Shown here: in pieces, positions 55,439 through 64,000 of the stretch | Layout of the letters: each line of letters begins with the position of its first letter | Numbering within the stretch: the stretch's first letter is position 1 | Source of the DNA: Hyphobacterium indicum | GTDB taxonomy: Bacteria; Pseudomonadota; Alphaproteobacteria; Caulobacterales; Maricaulaceae | NCBI RefSeq assembly: GCF_003129605.1 | Contig: NZ_QBDX01000003.1 | Span: 89,721 to 153,720, forward strand | Direction of reading: 5' to 3' | Length of the DNA stretch: 64,000 bases | The notes under the pieces: model-generated | The model's database searches: none | Seen by the model: the letters and a program-made list of their open reading frames with translations, nothing else | What the model was told of the DNA's origin: nothing | Translations under genes and position numbers: made by a program

Positions 55439-56419
55439 TCAGCCGCGGGCATCCTCTGCAGGCCGGGGCTGCAGTGACAGCGCCGTATACGCCCCGACAC
55501 CATGCCAGATCGCATCCAGAAAGGATCGCATGAGCACCGACAGCAAACCTGCCGCGACAAGCGCGGTAATCGTCCCGGCAGAGGACAGGGTCTCGGCGAA
55601 TATGGCCAGCACTTCTTCCGGCTCCGGCTCGTACCCGGCCTGGGCGAGTTCCATGAATTCGCCCAGCACCGGCCATATCGCTCCCAGCAGGGCGAAATTC
55701 ACAACACCCCCGACAACGAATGACAGGATGAAAATGATGATGGCTGTCAGAATATAGCCGCCAAGCACCGGCCAGAAGACACCTTTCGTTGCGCCCCAGG
55801 CCGGGAAGGCAATGCGTTTCTCCAGAACCGTCAGGGCAGGCGCCGCAGAGAGACGCACGCTCAGGAAAACCGCAATCACCAGAAAGGCCAGCAGGCCGAT
55901 ACCCACGAGCAGACCGGCCGCGAGACCGGCTTCGGCATTGCCCCCGCCGGAAAAGGCCGCCACTGCGCCCAGGGTGACAATGGCGATCAGGAAAGCGAAA
56001 GCAAAATAGGCCCCGATCCCGACTGCGATCAGGCCGAGATTGGTCACCAGCAGACGAAGTTCATCACCGCCAAGGCGGAACGGAAAGACTGCCGCGATTT
56101 CCTGCCGGGTCAGCAAGCGGAGCCAGGCCCCCTGCGCCATCAATGCGATCACGATTCCGCCCAGGGAAATCAGCGGCACCATGGCCATCACGCCGCCCAT
56201 GCGGGCAAGCATTTCCGTCTCGCTGGGTTCTGCACCGGACGCGGCCAGCTGGAACATCCAGATGTAGAAATCGCCGAGAGTCAGCCAGGCCAGATAGGTC
56301 AGTCCGCCCGTCAGCAGCGCCTGCCACAGGGCAATCCACAACACGGCCATGGGCTGTTTGCCGGCAATGTGGAAGAAATGGAAACCGGCATTGCCGAGAT
56401 TATACGTCCGGGTGTCCAT
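55439..56419 (-). CDS. Polytopic membrane protein, paralog 2 of 3
   Basis: A 326-residue protein with a similar layout: PMAVLWIALWQALLTGGLTY, PLISLGGIVIALMAQGAWLRLL, the shared motif VFPFRLGGDELRLLV, then several long helices ending AIWHGVGAYTALSLQPRP. ATG 56419 follows GGGGAGG; the frame opens earlier at 56539. The soluble head starts MDTRTYNLGNAGFHFF. No family is recognised; resemblance to its neighbours is clear by eye. Confidence 0.75.
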   Translation of the reverse strand: MDTRTYNLGNAGFHFFHIAGKQPMAVLWIALWQALLTGGLTYLAWLTLGDFYIWMFQLAASGAEPSETEMLARMGGVMAMVPLISLGGIVIALMAQGAWLRLLTRQEIAAVFPFRLGGDELRLLVTNLGLIAVGIGAYFAFAFLIAIVTLGAVAAFSGGGNAEAGLAAGLLVGIGLLAFLVIAVFLSVRLSAAPALTVLEKRIAFPAWGATKGVFWPVLGGYILTAIIIFILSFVVGGVVNFALLGAIWPVLGEFMELAQAGYEPEPEEVLAIFAETLSSAGTITALVAAGLLSVLMRSFLDAIWHGVGAYTALSLQPRPAEDARG

Positions 56420-56483
56420 GAACACCTCCCCTGTTGTCCTGAACGCATCATCGCAGATTAACCACCAAATGGCAGGGGGAATA

Positions 56484-57386
56484 TTAGGCGGGATCGTCCC
56501 CGCCCCAGGCCCGGTAGAGCGCGGTGGTAAAGCCGGCAAAAAGCGGCACCGTCAGAAAAGCGGCCAGCCAGCCATGCAGAAAGGCCAGCGGCACATAGAT
56601 CCGCCAGTCAACAGCAAACTCTCCTGCGTCAAACAGACGGGCCGGCTGGTGGACCGGCGTATTGAAAGCCTGCTCCGCAAACAGTCCCAGCCCGTGCACC
56701 AGCAAACCGGCGGGCACAAAACAGAGGATCGCGCCCAGCACCACGGCCAGTCCGCGCTTGCGGGTGAAAACCATCACCGAAAGCGCCTGCACCTTGCGGC
56801 GCGCTATGCTTGCGGCCGGGGCCAGCAGCAGGCGGCCGGCAAACCCGGCGAGCAGTATCAGGAAAACCGCACCCAGAATGATCGCCACACTCCATTCCGT
56901 AACCCCGTAGAATTCCGTCAGGTCCGGGATATTGCCGGTGGCGGCCGGATCTTCCGGAGTCAGCCCGGCTGTGTCGCGGGAAACAATCGACACCGCCGCC
57001 ATCAGCGCCCCATAGATCACAAGCGCAATGCCAGCCGCCACGATAATGAGAAAGAAAACCAGTGCCCAGGACACGGCCAGACGCACTTCATCCGCCCCCA
57101 GCGAATAGCCAAGAATACCGGACGGCCGCCCGCGAAGCGCAATGCGGAAGATGGCCGCATGGGACAGCGTCATCGCGGCATACCAGCCCGCGAAAGCGAG
57201 GAGGTAAAGCGCCCAGTTATTGGCCACGCTGTCATTCGTCACAGCACCGGTCTGCCAGGTCAGGGCAATGGCGGCAAAACCGGGCAGAATTCCGGCCAGC
57301 GCGGCATGGCCGGGATGATGCCGGAAGAAGGCCAGTGTCCGGACCAGCGCGCCCGGCAAGGCGGTGAAAGACGAAATCCGTGTCAT
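56484..57386 (-). CDS. Polytopic membrane protein, paralog 3 of 3
   Basis: A 300-residue protein with ALAGILPGFAAIALTWQTG, LYLLAFAGWYAAMTLSHAAI and a weaker copy of the shared motif, ILGYSLGADEVRLAVSWALV. Further helices end in WLAAFLTVPLFAGFTTALYRA. It is the most diverged of the three by this motif. ATG 57386 is used. The genes lie head to tail with 64-70 base gaps, probably one operon of unknown function. Confidence 0.72.
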   Translation of the reverse strand: MTRISSFTALPGALVRTLAFFRHHPGHAALAGILPGFAAIALTWQTGAVTNDSVANNWALYLLAFAGWYAAMTLSHAAIFRIALRGRPSGILGYSLGADEVRLAVSWALVFFLIIVAAGIALVIYGALMAAVSIVSRDTAGLTPEDPAATGNIPDLTEFYGVTEWSVAIILGAVFLILLAGFAGRLLLAPAASIARRKVQALSVMVFTRKRGLAVVLGAILCFVPAGLLVHGLGLFAEQAFNTPVHQPARLFDAGEFAVDWRIYVPLAFLHGWLAAFLTVPLFAGFTTALYRAWGGDDPA

Positions 57387-57447
57387 GCGCGCAAACCTAG
57401 CCTGCCCGCCCGGATCGGCAATGCGTCATTTGCGGTATAGCGGATAT

Positions 57448-58272
57448 TCAGTCGGTTTCGGCATAGCCCGGATCATTCAAACAAATGTCAGGTTGGTCAG
57501 CGGCAATGAACATTCCCGACAGACAGGGCTCAAAGGTCAAAACCATATAGTCATCCAGATTTATGTAATGGCTGCGAACCCGGCGAAAACGGCGTAAAAA
57601 TGCGTCACTCGGACGGCCCGGATAGGTCAGCATTGGCCGAATATCGCGCACATCTCCGCGGCGGCCAGTGCGCACATCAAAAACGCCCACCACATAATCC
57701 GTTAGCGGCGCATCATATCTAACGCGAAGCGGAGGCAGATCTCCGCAGCGCACCGGATCTGTCCGGTAGGCCCGTTCGATATACGGGCTATCAAACGAAA
57801 AAATATCGTCTGGTGGATATGTCCCGAAATCAGCGGAATATTCGACGGCAACGAAACGCTGGTTGCGCGTCAGTCCGCCGGCTTCATCATGAGCCTGCAG
57901 AGCAGCATGCATATAAAAACTGTAAGCGCGATCACCTCGCACCAGACGCGAGAACCCGCTGGTAAACGCAAGCTGCGCCGCGAGCGGCGTCCATGCACAA
58001 CCGCGATCCGACACCAGACGCAACGTGCTGGCCGTTAGCAAAGAAACCGTTTCCAGATCGCCTTCATCCCACGCGGCTTCGGCGGCGAAAATCAGCAACT
58101 CTTCATTTCCGGCACAATCGCTGACCAGTTCAGCGGCCCGCACGACGGCGTCACGTTGGCCGCTGCGGATTGCCCGGCGGACCTCCAACTGATCGACGAT
58201 AGCTTCGCACTCACCAGCGGGCGAAGCAGCCTGCAAGCTGGCCGCAACGGCGAATATGACAAATTCGATCAA
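57448..58272 (-). CDS. Hypothetical secreted protein paired with the TPR-TonB gene
   Basis: A 274-residue protein with an N-terminal signal-like stretch (MIEFVIFAVAASLQAASPAG). Cysteines are at CEAIVDQLEV, SDCAGNEELL, DRGCAWTPL, RCGDLPPL and EPCLSGMF, and the C-terminal half has VRYDAPLTDYVVGVFDVRTG. The first half looks helical, like TPR-type helices. No family is recognised. It overlaps the preceding TonB-domain gene by four bases (58269-58272), which suggests joint function in the periplasm. Confidence 0.65.
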   Translation of the reverse strand: MIEFVIFAVAASLQAASPAGECEAIVDQLEVRRAIRSGQRDAVVRAAELVSDCAGNEELLIFAAEAAWDEGDLETVSLLTASTLRLVSDRGCAWTPLAAQLAFTSGFSRLVRGDRAYSFYMHAALQAHDEAGGLTRNQRFVAVEYSADFGTYPPDDIFSFDSPYIERAYRTDPVRCGDLPPLRVRYDAPLTDYVVGVFDVRTGRRGDVRDIRPMLTYPGRPSDAFLRRFRRVRSHYINLDDYMVLTFEPCLSGMFIAADQPDICLNDPGYAETD

Positions 58273-59429
58273 TTACTCATCTCGAAACCGAATTGCGTGA
58301 CAACGCCCTCGCGCCTTACCGCGACCCCATCAACGGTCATGGGTGAATATTCCCACCTTTCAAGGGCTTCCAAGGCCGCTTCGCCAAAAATCGGATGAGG
58401 GACAGTGTATAATACTTCACCGTTTGAGACGCTGCCATCCGCTTCAACATCGAACATCACCAAAGCTATTCCTTCGAGACCGACCATTGCGGCCTCCTCT
58501 GGATAACGTGGCGGTTCACGATGCAATGGCGCGGACGGCACAATAACCGCATCTGGCCCAAACCGGCTGACCAGCTCCTGCTCATCAGCTTCCGCGGAGC
58601 AACTGAGTAACGCCGTGCCACATCCGGCGGGTTCATAGCCGCTATCGCGCAAACGCCGGATCAGCTCAGGCCGGTTTCGCGCCGGAATATTGCCGCGCGC
58701 GTAGCTTGCCCAAGCATTGGCAATTTCAGCCGTTCGCCCCTCACTGCCAATGGCTTCATTGATGTAGCCGGACAACGAAAAATAGTAGCCGGCTTCCTCG
58801 GCATTATTCCGGAAGGTTTCCGCAAGTCCGGCGAGAAACGTCAAGCTGGCAGTATCATTATTGGCCACAGGTCCGATCTCGGACAATGCCTCCATCGCCT
58901 CGCGGGCATATCGTCCGGCCCGAATTGAATCGCCCTCATTCATAACAGAAAAGGCTGACAGCAAATTGCTTTGGTAAAGCCCCGCCGCGCGCGTTTCGCT
59001 CTGAGGCAATCGTTCATATCCGTTGGTTGCGTTCTCCGAAAGGCGACGCGCTCTCGCGAAATCCTGAGCCACATAATATGCCTGCGCGGCCATCCGTAGG
59101 TAGTTGGCGCGTGTCTCAACATCCTCATGACGCCGCCCCATAATCTCCGCCGCCCGCTCATAGGCCTCTGCCGCACCCGCATTATCCCCGCTAATCAGAG
59201 AAACCTCACCGTAATTCGCGGCCAGAATCGTGGTGGTGGCGGCATCGACATCGCCAGCCTCTGCGGCTCGCCATGCCGTTTCGGCCTGCGCCGTTGCTTC
59301 GGCCCAGTTCTCGGCATCCACGGCGGCTTCATAGGCGCGATAGGCATCAGCGACGTCTTGCGGCAGCCCCTGAGCGACCGCTGCAAACGTCAGAATCAAG
59401 CTCGTCAAAATCCCGGTCAAAATATGCAT
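58269..59429 (-). CDS. Secreted TPR-like protein with C-terminal TonB domain
   Basis: The 386-residue protein has a signal peptide (MHILTGILTSLILTFAAVAQ). A helical TPR-like middle follows (residues ~25-260; for example NWAEATAQAETAWRAAEAGD and AGAAEAYERAAEIMGRR). The C-terminal TonB domain is EPPRYPEEAAMVGLEGIALV and FGEAALEALERWEYSPMTVDG. Unlike energy-transducing TonB it has no cytoplasmic-membrane anchor beyond the cleavable signal, so it is unlikely to energise receptors alone. Its partner may be the overlapping downstream gene. Confidence 0.75.
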   Translation of the reverse strand: MHILTGILTSLILTFAAVAQGLPQDVADAYRAYEAAVDAENWAEATAQAETAWRAAEAGDVDAATTTILAANYGEVSLISGDNAGAAEAYERAAEIMGRRHEDVETRANYLRMAAQAYYVAQDFARARRLSENATNGYERLPQSETRAAGLYQSNLLSAFSVMNEGDSIRAGRYAREAMEALSEIGPVANNDTASLTFLAGLAETFRNNAEEAGYYFSLSGYINEAIGSEGRTAEIANAWASYARGNIPARNRPELIRRLRDSGYEPAGCGTALLSCSAEADEQELVSRFGPDAVIVPSAPLHREPPRYPEEAAMVGLEGIALVMFDVEADGSVSNGEVLYTVPHPIFGEAALEALERWEYSPMTVDGVAVRREGVVTQFGFEMSN

Positions 59430-59531
59430 TCAACTTCCCTGCCCTGAAGACACAGCAGGCACACTACACGCTACACGCGAAATTGCGAAGACCGCTTGGG
59501 TTGGACGCGCTGAGCCGTTATACGCCGCCTC

Positions 59532-60923
59532 ATGACACATCCAGTTCACATTATCGGTGGCGGAATGGCCGGATCGGAAGCCGCCTGGCAGCTGGCCAGC
59601 GCCGGCGTGCCGGTCATCCTCCACGAAATGCGGCCAGTGCGGAAAACCGAGGCGCATCAGACCGATGGCCTCGCCGAACTGGTCTGCTCCAACTCTTTCC
59701 GTTCCGACGATGCGCAGAACAATGCCGTCGGCCTGCTGCACGAGGAGATGCGGCGCGCCAACAGCCTGGTCATGGCCATTGGTGACAAGGTGCAGGTGCC
59801 CGCCGGCGGAGCCATGGCCGTCGACCGCGACGCCTTTTCCCAAGCCGTTACAAAGACGCTGACCGAACACCCTCTGGTGACCATCGAACGCGGCGAGATC
59901 ACCGGCCTGCCGCCGGAAGACTGGGACAGCGTGATCATTGCCACCGGCCCCCTCACCTCGCCCTCGCTGGCGAAAGCCGTGCTGGACCTGACGGGAGAGG
60001 ATTCGCTCGCCTTTTTTGATGCCATTGCACCGATCATCGAACGCGACAGCATCAATATGGACATTGCCTGGATGCAGTCCCGCTATGACAAGGGCGAGAC
60101 CGAGGCCGACAAGGCCGCCTACATCAATTGCCCGATGGACCAGGCACAATATGAGGGCTTCGTCCGGGCTCTGCTGGATGGTCCGAAAACCGAATTCAAG
60201 GACTGGGAAAAGGACACGCCCTACTTCGAGGCCTGCCTGCCGATCGAGGTGATGGCGGAACGCGGCCCGGAAACCCTGCGTCACGGACCAATGAAGCCGC
60301 GTGGGCTGACCAACAGGCACAATCCGGATGTGAAACCCTATGCGGTTGTCCAGTTGCGGCAGGACAACCAGCTCGGCACGCTCTTCAACATGGTCGGCTT
60401 CCAGACCAAGCTGAAATATGGCGCGCAGAGTGAAATCTTCCGCACGATACCGGGGCTGGAGGGAGCGAAATTTGCCCGCCTTGGCGGCATTCACCGCAAC
60501 ACTTTCCTGAACTCGCCGAAATTGCTCGATCACCAATTGCGGCTGACATCCCGGCCGGCCCTGCGCTTTGCCGGACAGGTGATCGGCGTGGAAGGCTATG
60601 TCGAAAGCGCCGCCATGGGATTGATGGCCGGCCGCTTTGCCGCTGCCGAACGCCTCGGCCGGACACTGTCACCACCGCCGGAAACAACCGCTTTCGGCGC
60701 GTTGATCCGCCATGTCACCGGCGGGCACCTGTCCGGCCCGAAAGCCAGCTTCCAGCCCATGAATGTCAATTTCGGTCTCTTCCCCGATATCGAGGTGCCG
60801 CTGAAGACTGAGGACGGCAAACGTATCCGCGGCAAGGAAAAATCCGTCGCCCGCAAGCGCGCCATGAGCGCCCGCGCCCTGTCGGATATTGATGCCTGGC
60901 TCTCGGGGCAGCAGAAGCCTTAG
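59532..60923 (+). CDS. trmFO: Methylenetetrahydrofolate-tRNA (uracil-54-C5) methyltransferase
   Basis: The 463-residue flavoprotein begins [21 protein letters not shown], an FAD-binding glycine-rich loop. The TrmFO/GidA-type landmarks are [21 protein letters not shown] (quoted as [18 protein letters not shown]), PVGDVFF-like region [21 protein letters not shown] and [21 protein letters not shown], cut for length. It methylates U54 of tRNA with folate. This folate-dependent enzyme is typical of alphaproteobacteria and Firmicutes, in contrast to SAM-dependent TrmA. ATG 59544 is an alternative start. Confidence 0.93.
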   Translation: MTHPVHIIGGGMAGSEAAWQLASAGVPVILHEMRPVRKTEAHQTDGLAELVCSNSFRSDDAQNNAVGLLHEEMRRANSLVMAIGDKVQVPAGGAMAVDRDAFSQAVTKTLTEHPLVTIERGEITGLPPEDWDSVIIATGPLTSPSLAKAVLDLTGEDSLAFFDAIAPIIERDSINMDIAWMQSRYDKGETEADKAAYINCPMDQAQYEGFVRALLDGPKTEFKDWEKDTPYFEACLPIEVMAERGPETLRHGPMKPRGLTNRHNPDVKPYAVVQLRQDNQLGTLFNMVGFQTKLKYGAQSEIFRTIPGLEGAKFARLGGIHRNTFLNSPKLLDHQLRLTSRPALRFAGQVIGVEGYVESAAMGLMAGRFAAAERLGRTLSPPPETTAFGALIRHVTGGHLSGPKASFQPMNVNFGLFPDIEVPLKTEDGKRIRGKEKSVARKRAMSARALSDIDAWLSGQQKP

Positions 60924-60981
60924 ATTGATTTCCCGCTTACGTTGGGTCAGCATTGTTGCGATAAGCAGGGGAGTGTTTGCT

Positions 60982-62952
60982 ATGCGTTGGATGTTCAGTA
61001 TTGGCTTGGTGGCGGTTTCTGTTGCGGCGGCTGAGGCCCAGACACCACCCGTTGAAGCCTTTGCCCGCATGCCAGCGATTGATCTGCCGACACTCTCTCC
61101 TGACGGCACTCATATTGCCTACATCGCAAATGACGGGGATGCGCGCGCACTCTATATTCTTGAAATTGATACAGGCGAACGCCGAGGCGTCGGCGCATCG
61201 TCAATTCGTCCTATAAACATCATATGGGCAGGCAATGAGCGTGTCCTGATGATTGCGAGCGAGACCCAGCGATTCACCGCCGCCGCGCGTCGCAACCCGA
61301 TAGATGTCTCGGCGGCGTTTTCCGTCGATGCCAGAGATCCGTCAAACGTCACGCAATTGCTGGCGGATAACCGTTTGATTCACCAATACTCGATCAATCG
61401 TGGCAATGTGATCGCGGTCGATCATGATGGCGGAAATGTTTATATTCCGGCCCATGAAGCGCCCCGTCAGAGCGGTGTCAGCTCGTCGCGGGGGAGCGAT
61501 GCGATACAGCAGCCCCGATATTCGCTATTTCGCGTTGCCGCAGATGGCGGGGCGGTAACACGAAGCGTGCAGGGTTTGCCGGACCAGCGATCCTGGTTTG
61601 TAACGCCAGACGGAATGCCGTTGGCACGCGAGTATTTCGATGATGAGCGCAATGCCTATCGAATCGACGCCTATCGCGATGGCAGCTGGGCATCCATATT
61701 CGAAGCAGAGAATCCGACATTCCAGTCGATCATCTGGGGGGTCACCCCGGAAGATGAAGCAGCCCTCGGTTTTTATAGAGACGGTTTTTCGGTGCTTCGA
61801 ACATTCGATCTGGAAACCGGCAACGAAACAGCCAACACCATCGGATTGGATGGACGGGACCTGTCCTACAGCATTGATGATCCTTACACAGGATGGCTGA
61901 TCGGCGTGGCCTATCCGGATGAAACCATGCAAACGCGCTGGATCGATGATGAGTTGCAAAACCTGCAAAATGCCCTCGTCGGCGCGCTGGGCGATGACAG
62001 TGCCACGATCACGTCATGGTCGCAGGACCGGTCCCGTTTCATCGTTCGTACGAATGGCTCGGCGGATGTTCCGACTTTTTATGTGTATGACGATGAGGCG
62101 CGCAGCCTCTCGATTCTTGCCAGCGAATATCCCGAATTGGAAGCCACCGAGCTCGGCACACGCCAGCAATTCGATTACACCGCTCGCGATGGAGCGGTCA
62201 TACAGGCCTATCTGACCTTGCCCGCGGATGGTGGCAGTGATCTGCCAGCGATCGTGTTGCCTCATGGCGGACCGGAATCCTACGATATCGGCGGTTTCGA
62301 CTGGATCGCACATTTTCTGGCTTCAAGGGGCTATGCGGTCATCCAGCCGAATTTCCGGGGATCGGACGGCTTCGGCCAGGCTTTCCGCGATGCCGGCCGC
62401 GGGCAATGGGGCATCGGAGTCATGCAACATGATGTGACCGACGCGCTCAGCCACGCCATCCAGCAGGGCTGGGTCGATGACGGCCGGGTCTGTATCTTTG
62501 GTGGCAGCTATGGCGGCTATGCGGCATTGGCCGGCGGGGCATTCACGCCAGACCTCTACAGCTGCGTTGCCGCCTATGCACCGGTGACCGACATTGGCTT
62601 GTTCCTCGGAGAGGTTGAAATTCGTGGTGGCGGCGGTAACTGGGTTGCAGATGCTTGGGCGGAGATCCTCGGCGGAGTGGTTACGGTTGAGGACCGCCAA
62701 CATCTCGACGAGATTTCACCGATTCACAACACACGCAACTTTCAGGCCCCGGTTCTGCTGATGCATGGCCGCGAGGACTCCGTCATACCGATCTCTCAAA
62801 GCCGCCGCATGCAAAATGCACTCGATGATGCCGGACAAGATGTTGAATATGTCGAGATGCACGGTGCCGATCACTGGATGACAGATTACGCTACGCGTCT
62901 GGAAGTCCTCACACGGCTGGAAGATTTCTTTGCTGAACACATTGGCGATTAG
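60982..62952 (+). CDS. S9-family serine peptidase (prolyl oligopeptidase/acylaminoacyl-type)
   Basis: The 656-residue protein has a signal peptide (MRWMFSIGLVAVSVAAAEAQ), a beta-propeller-type N-terminal half, and a C-terminal alpha/beta hydrolase domain. The catalytic triad is Ser509 (IFGGSYGGYAAL), Asp599 (GREDSVIP) and His631 (GADHWM). It would cleave peptides in the periplasm. ATG 60982 was chosen because GGGGAG lies eight to nine bases before it and the signal peptide starts there. Stop bases are shared with the next gene through TTAG 62949-62952. Confidence 0.9.
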   Translation: MRWMFSIGLVAVSVAAAEAQTPPVEAFARMPAIDLPTLSPDGTHIAYIANDGDARALYILEIDTGERRGVGASSIRPINIIWAGNERVLMIASETQRFTAAARRNPIDVSAAFSVDARDPSNVTQLLADNRLIHQYSINRGNVIAVDHDGGNVYIPAHEAPRQSGVSSSRGSDAIQQPRYSLFRVAADGGAVTRSVQGLPDQRSWFVTPDGMPLAREYFDDERNAYRIDAYRDGSWASIFEAENPTFQSIIWGVTPEDEAALGFYRDGFSVLRTFDLETGNETANTIGLDGRDLSYSIDDPYTGWLIGVAYPDETMQTRWIDDELQNLQNALVGALGDDSATITSWSQDRSRFIVRTNGSADVPTFYVYDDEARSLSILASEYPELEATELGTRQQFDYTARDGAVIQAYLTLPADGGSDLPAIVLPHGGPESYDIGGFDWIAHFLASRGYAVIQPNFRGSDGFGQAFRDAGRGQWGIGVMQHDVTDALSHAIQQGWVDDGRVCIFGGSYGGYAALAGGAFTPDLYSCVAAYAPVTDIGLFLGEVEIRGGGGNWVADAWAEILGGVVTVEDRQHLDEISPIHNTRNFQAPVLLMHGREDSVIPISQSRRMQNALDDAGQDVEYVEMHGADHWMTDYATRLEVLTRLEDFFAEHIGD

Positions 62953-63773
62953 AGGCGTCCGCTCATCGAGGCCTTGAGAAGCGCGAACTGGCGGGCGATT
63001 TGCGGGCGGTGAAAATCCGTCCGGTAGAGATCGCTGGCCCTGCGCGCTGTCTTCAATGTGGCGCGCGCCAGCCGTGCCGGGGCCAGCGCCGGAAACGCCT
63101 CGGGCGGGCATTTGCCCAGCCCGGATAAAGCCGTCAATTCGGCGTCTAGAAGCGCGATGACCGGCTCGAAAATTGCGGTGGCCGACCCGGATTCCAGACC
63201 ACTGGCCAGGCGATGAATGTTGAAGCTGCGCGCTTCCAGCACATCCAGCGGCACCAGCGCCATCTTCGTTCCGGCCCGGAAACTGAACGCCCGGCACCAT
63301 TGCGCCAGTCCGGCCGCCCGCGCCGCTGCCCTGATCTGACCGGCGTCCGCCTCCCCGCCGCACAGCCGCAGGGCCAAGCCGGCAAGCACGCCCCAATGCC
63401 GGTCCATGACCGATAACAGGGCCGCTTCATCCGGAATGCGCTCCGGCAGTGTGCCGTCTTCCACCGCGTCGATGACGCCCTGCAGGATTTCTGCGGTCAG
63501 GCCGTTATCCGTTTCGGTCAAGCGCGCCAGCCCCTCATAGGCAGCATGCCTCCGGACCTTGCGCGGCACTGCAAACAGATCCGCGACAGCCTCCCTGTGC
63601 CAGGCAAAGCGCATCGCCTGAATGGCCGGCTCGCGCGCCTTGAACGGAATGGATTCAATCTCTTCCGCCCACAAATGGAGGTCTGCCAGCAAGCTCCGGA
63701 CGGAAGCGGGCGCAAACAGCGCCGCCAGTGCGCGATCGGACGGCCCGGTAGAAATTTTCGCTGCATTTATCAT
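62949..63773 (-). CDS. Squalene/phytoene synthase family protein
   Basis: The 274-residue helical protein resembles the squalene/phytoene-synthase or NDUFAF6-like family. Landmarks are ADLHLWAEEIESIPFKAREP, the helix WHREAVADLFA, and RAAARAAGLAQWCRAFSF in the second half. The usual DxxxD motifs are not complete, so it may be one of the non-synthase members involved in respiratory complex assembly rather than isoprenoid synthesis. That is inference. It is convergent with the S9 peptidase gene. Confidence 0.65.
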   Translation of the reverse strand: MINAAKISTGPSDRALAALFAPASVRSLLADLHLWAEEIESIPFKAREPAIQAMRFAWHREAVADLFAVPRKVRRHAAYEGLARLTETDNGLTAEILQGVIDAVEDGTLPERIPDEAALLSVMDRHWGVLAGLALRLCGGEADAGQIRAAARAAGLAQWCRAFSFRAGTKMALVPLDVLEARSFNIHRLASGLESGSATAIFEPVIALLDAELTALSGLGKCPPEAFPALAPARLARATLKTARRASDLYRTDFHRPQIARQFALLKASMSGRL

Positions 63774-63887
63774 GGCTTGTTCATAGCTTGCGGCTGGAAA
63801 ATTGAAACCGAATGACCATATCCGGGTTCAAGAAGTAGAGCCCCGCCCGGTGAAGTCCCGGGCCATTCGCAGATATGGAGACAGATC

Positions 63888-64000
63888 ATGGCGCATACCC
63901 TTCCCGAATTGCCTTATGCCAAGGACGCCCTCGCACCGCACATTTCCGCCGAGACGCTTGGCTTTCACCATGGCAAGCACCATGCCGCCTATGTCAGCAA
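63888..64000 (+). CDS. sodB: Fe/Mn superoxide dismutase, N-terminal part (3' partial)
   Basis: Only the first ~37 residues are in the window: [20 protein letters not shown] and then [15 protein letters not shown]. This is the canonical start of the Fe/Mn superoxide dismutase with the metal-ligand histidine in [15 protein letters not shown] (63877-63880) lies seven bases before the ATG. The gene continues beyond the right edge. Confidence 0.95.
   Translation, partial: MAHTLPELPYAKDALAPHISAETLGFHHGKHHAAYVS

Noticed and set aside
59430..60536. A 368-residue minus-strand open frame opposite trmFO
   Set aside because: The plus-strand trmFO gene is unmistakable; the antisense frame has no landmarks.

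Overview
The window looks like a chromosomal segment of a G+C-rich alphaproteobacterium, most likely of the Caulobacterales/Maricaulales side (Hyphomonadaceae/Maricaulaceae-like). The reasons are an alphaproteobacterial SOS box (GTTC-N7-GTTC) between ssb and uvrA, the short alphaproteobacterial type of NAD kinase, DUF2336 proteins, folate-dependent trmFO, an ast arginine-succinyltransferase operon, and several CtrA-like sites (TTAA-N7-TTAA type) with GANTC motifs beside them. This placement is inferred from gene content; no rRNA is present.

Positions 1 to about 10,200 are an accessory block, probably the right-hand part of an integrative mobilizable element whose left end and integrase lie outside the window. 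It carries the end of a TrlF-type ATPase overlapped by a small possibly ADP-ribosyltransferase-like gene, an ArdA antirestriction protein, a complete AbiEi/AbiEii type IV toxin-antitoxin pair, several orphan small genes, a VirD4/TraG-type coupling protein without a visible membrane anchor, an A+T-rich membrane-anchored protein, and a relaxase/MobC pair.

Positions 10,232-21,644 hold envelope and secreted functions: a triple-repeat secreted protein, a DUF3604/PpiC-like/HupE-UreJ operon, a DsbA-like double-domain protein with a DUF1330 gene, an MFS transporter, a lipoprotein cytochrome c, an outer-membrane-type protein and a class II aldolase. Positions 21,720-26,760 form a compact signalling and cell-cycle-like cluster (two DUF2336 proteins, NAD kinase, a degenerate receiver, an Hpt protein and an SLT transglycosylase). 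Each of its four transcription units is preceded by a near-consensus CtrA site.

Positions 26,756-41,539 contain a ThiO-like oxidase, an M48 lipoprotein protease, an AsmA protein, a four-domain beta/gamma-crystallin-like secreted protein, a five-gene arginine catabolism operon (PLP enzyme, M20 hydrolase, astA, astD, astB), an OmpA porin with a 28-proline linker, and tRNA-Lys(TTT). Positions 41,536-54,462 are mostly housekeeping genes: tgt-queA (queuosine), two cyclophilins, coaD, a LysE exporter, gyrA, ssb and uvrA, with a class D beta-lactamase inserted among them. Positions 54,463-64,000 carry three paralogous membrane proteins, a TPR-TonB pair, trmFO, an S9 peptidase, a squalene/phytoene-synthase-family protein and the start of a superoxide dismutase gene.

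Gene packing is very tight. Many co-directional genes share ATGA/GTGA start-stop overlaps, and six convergent pairs share their stop codons in a CTAG or TTAG tetranucleotide.
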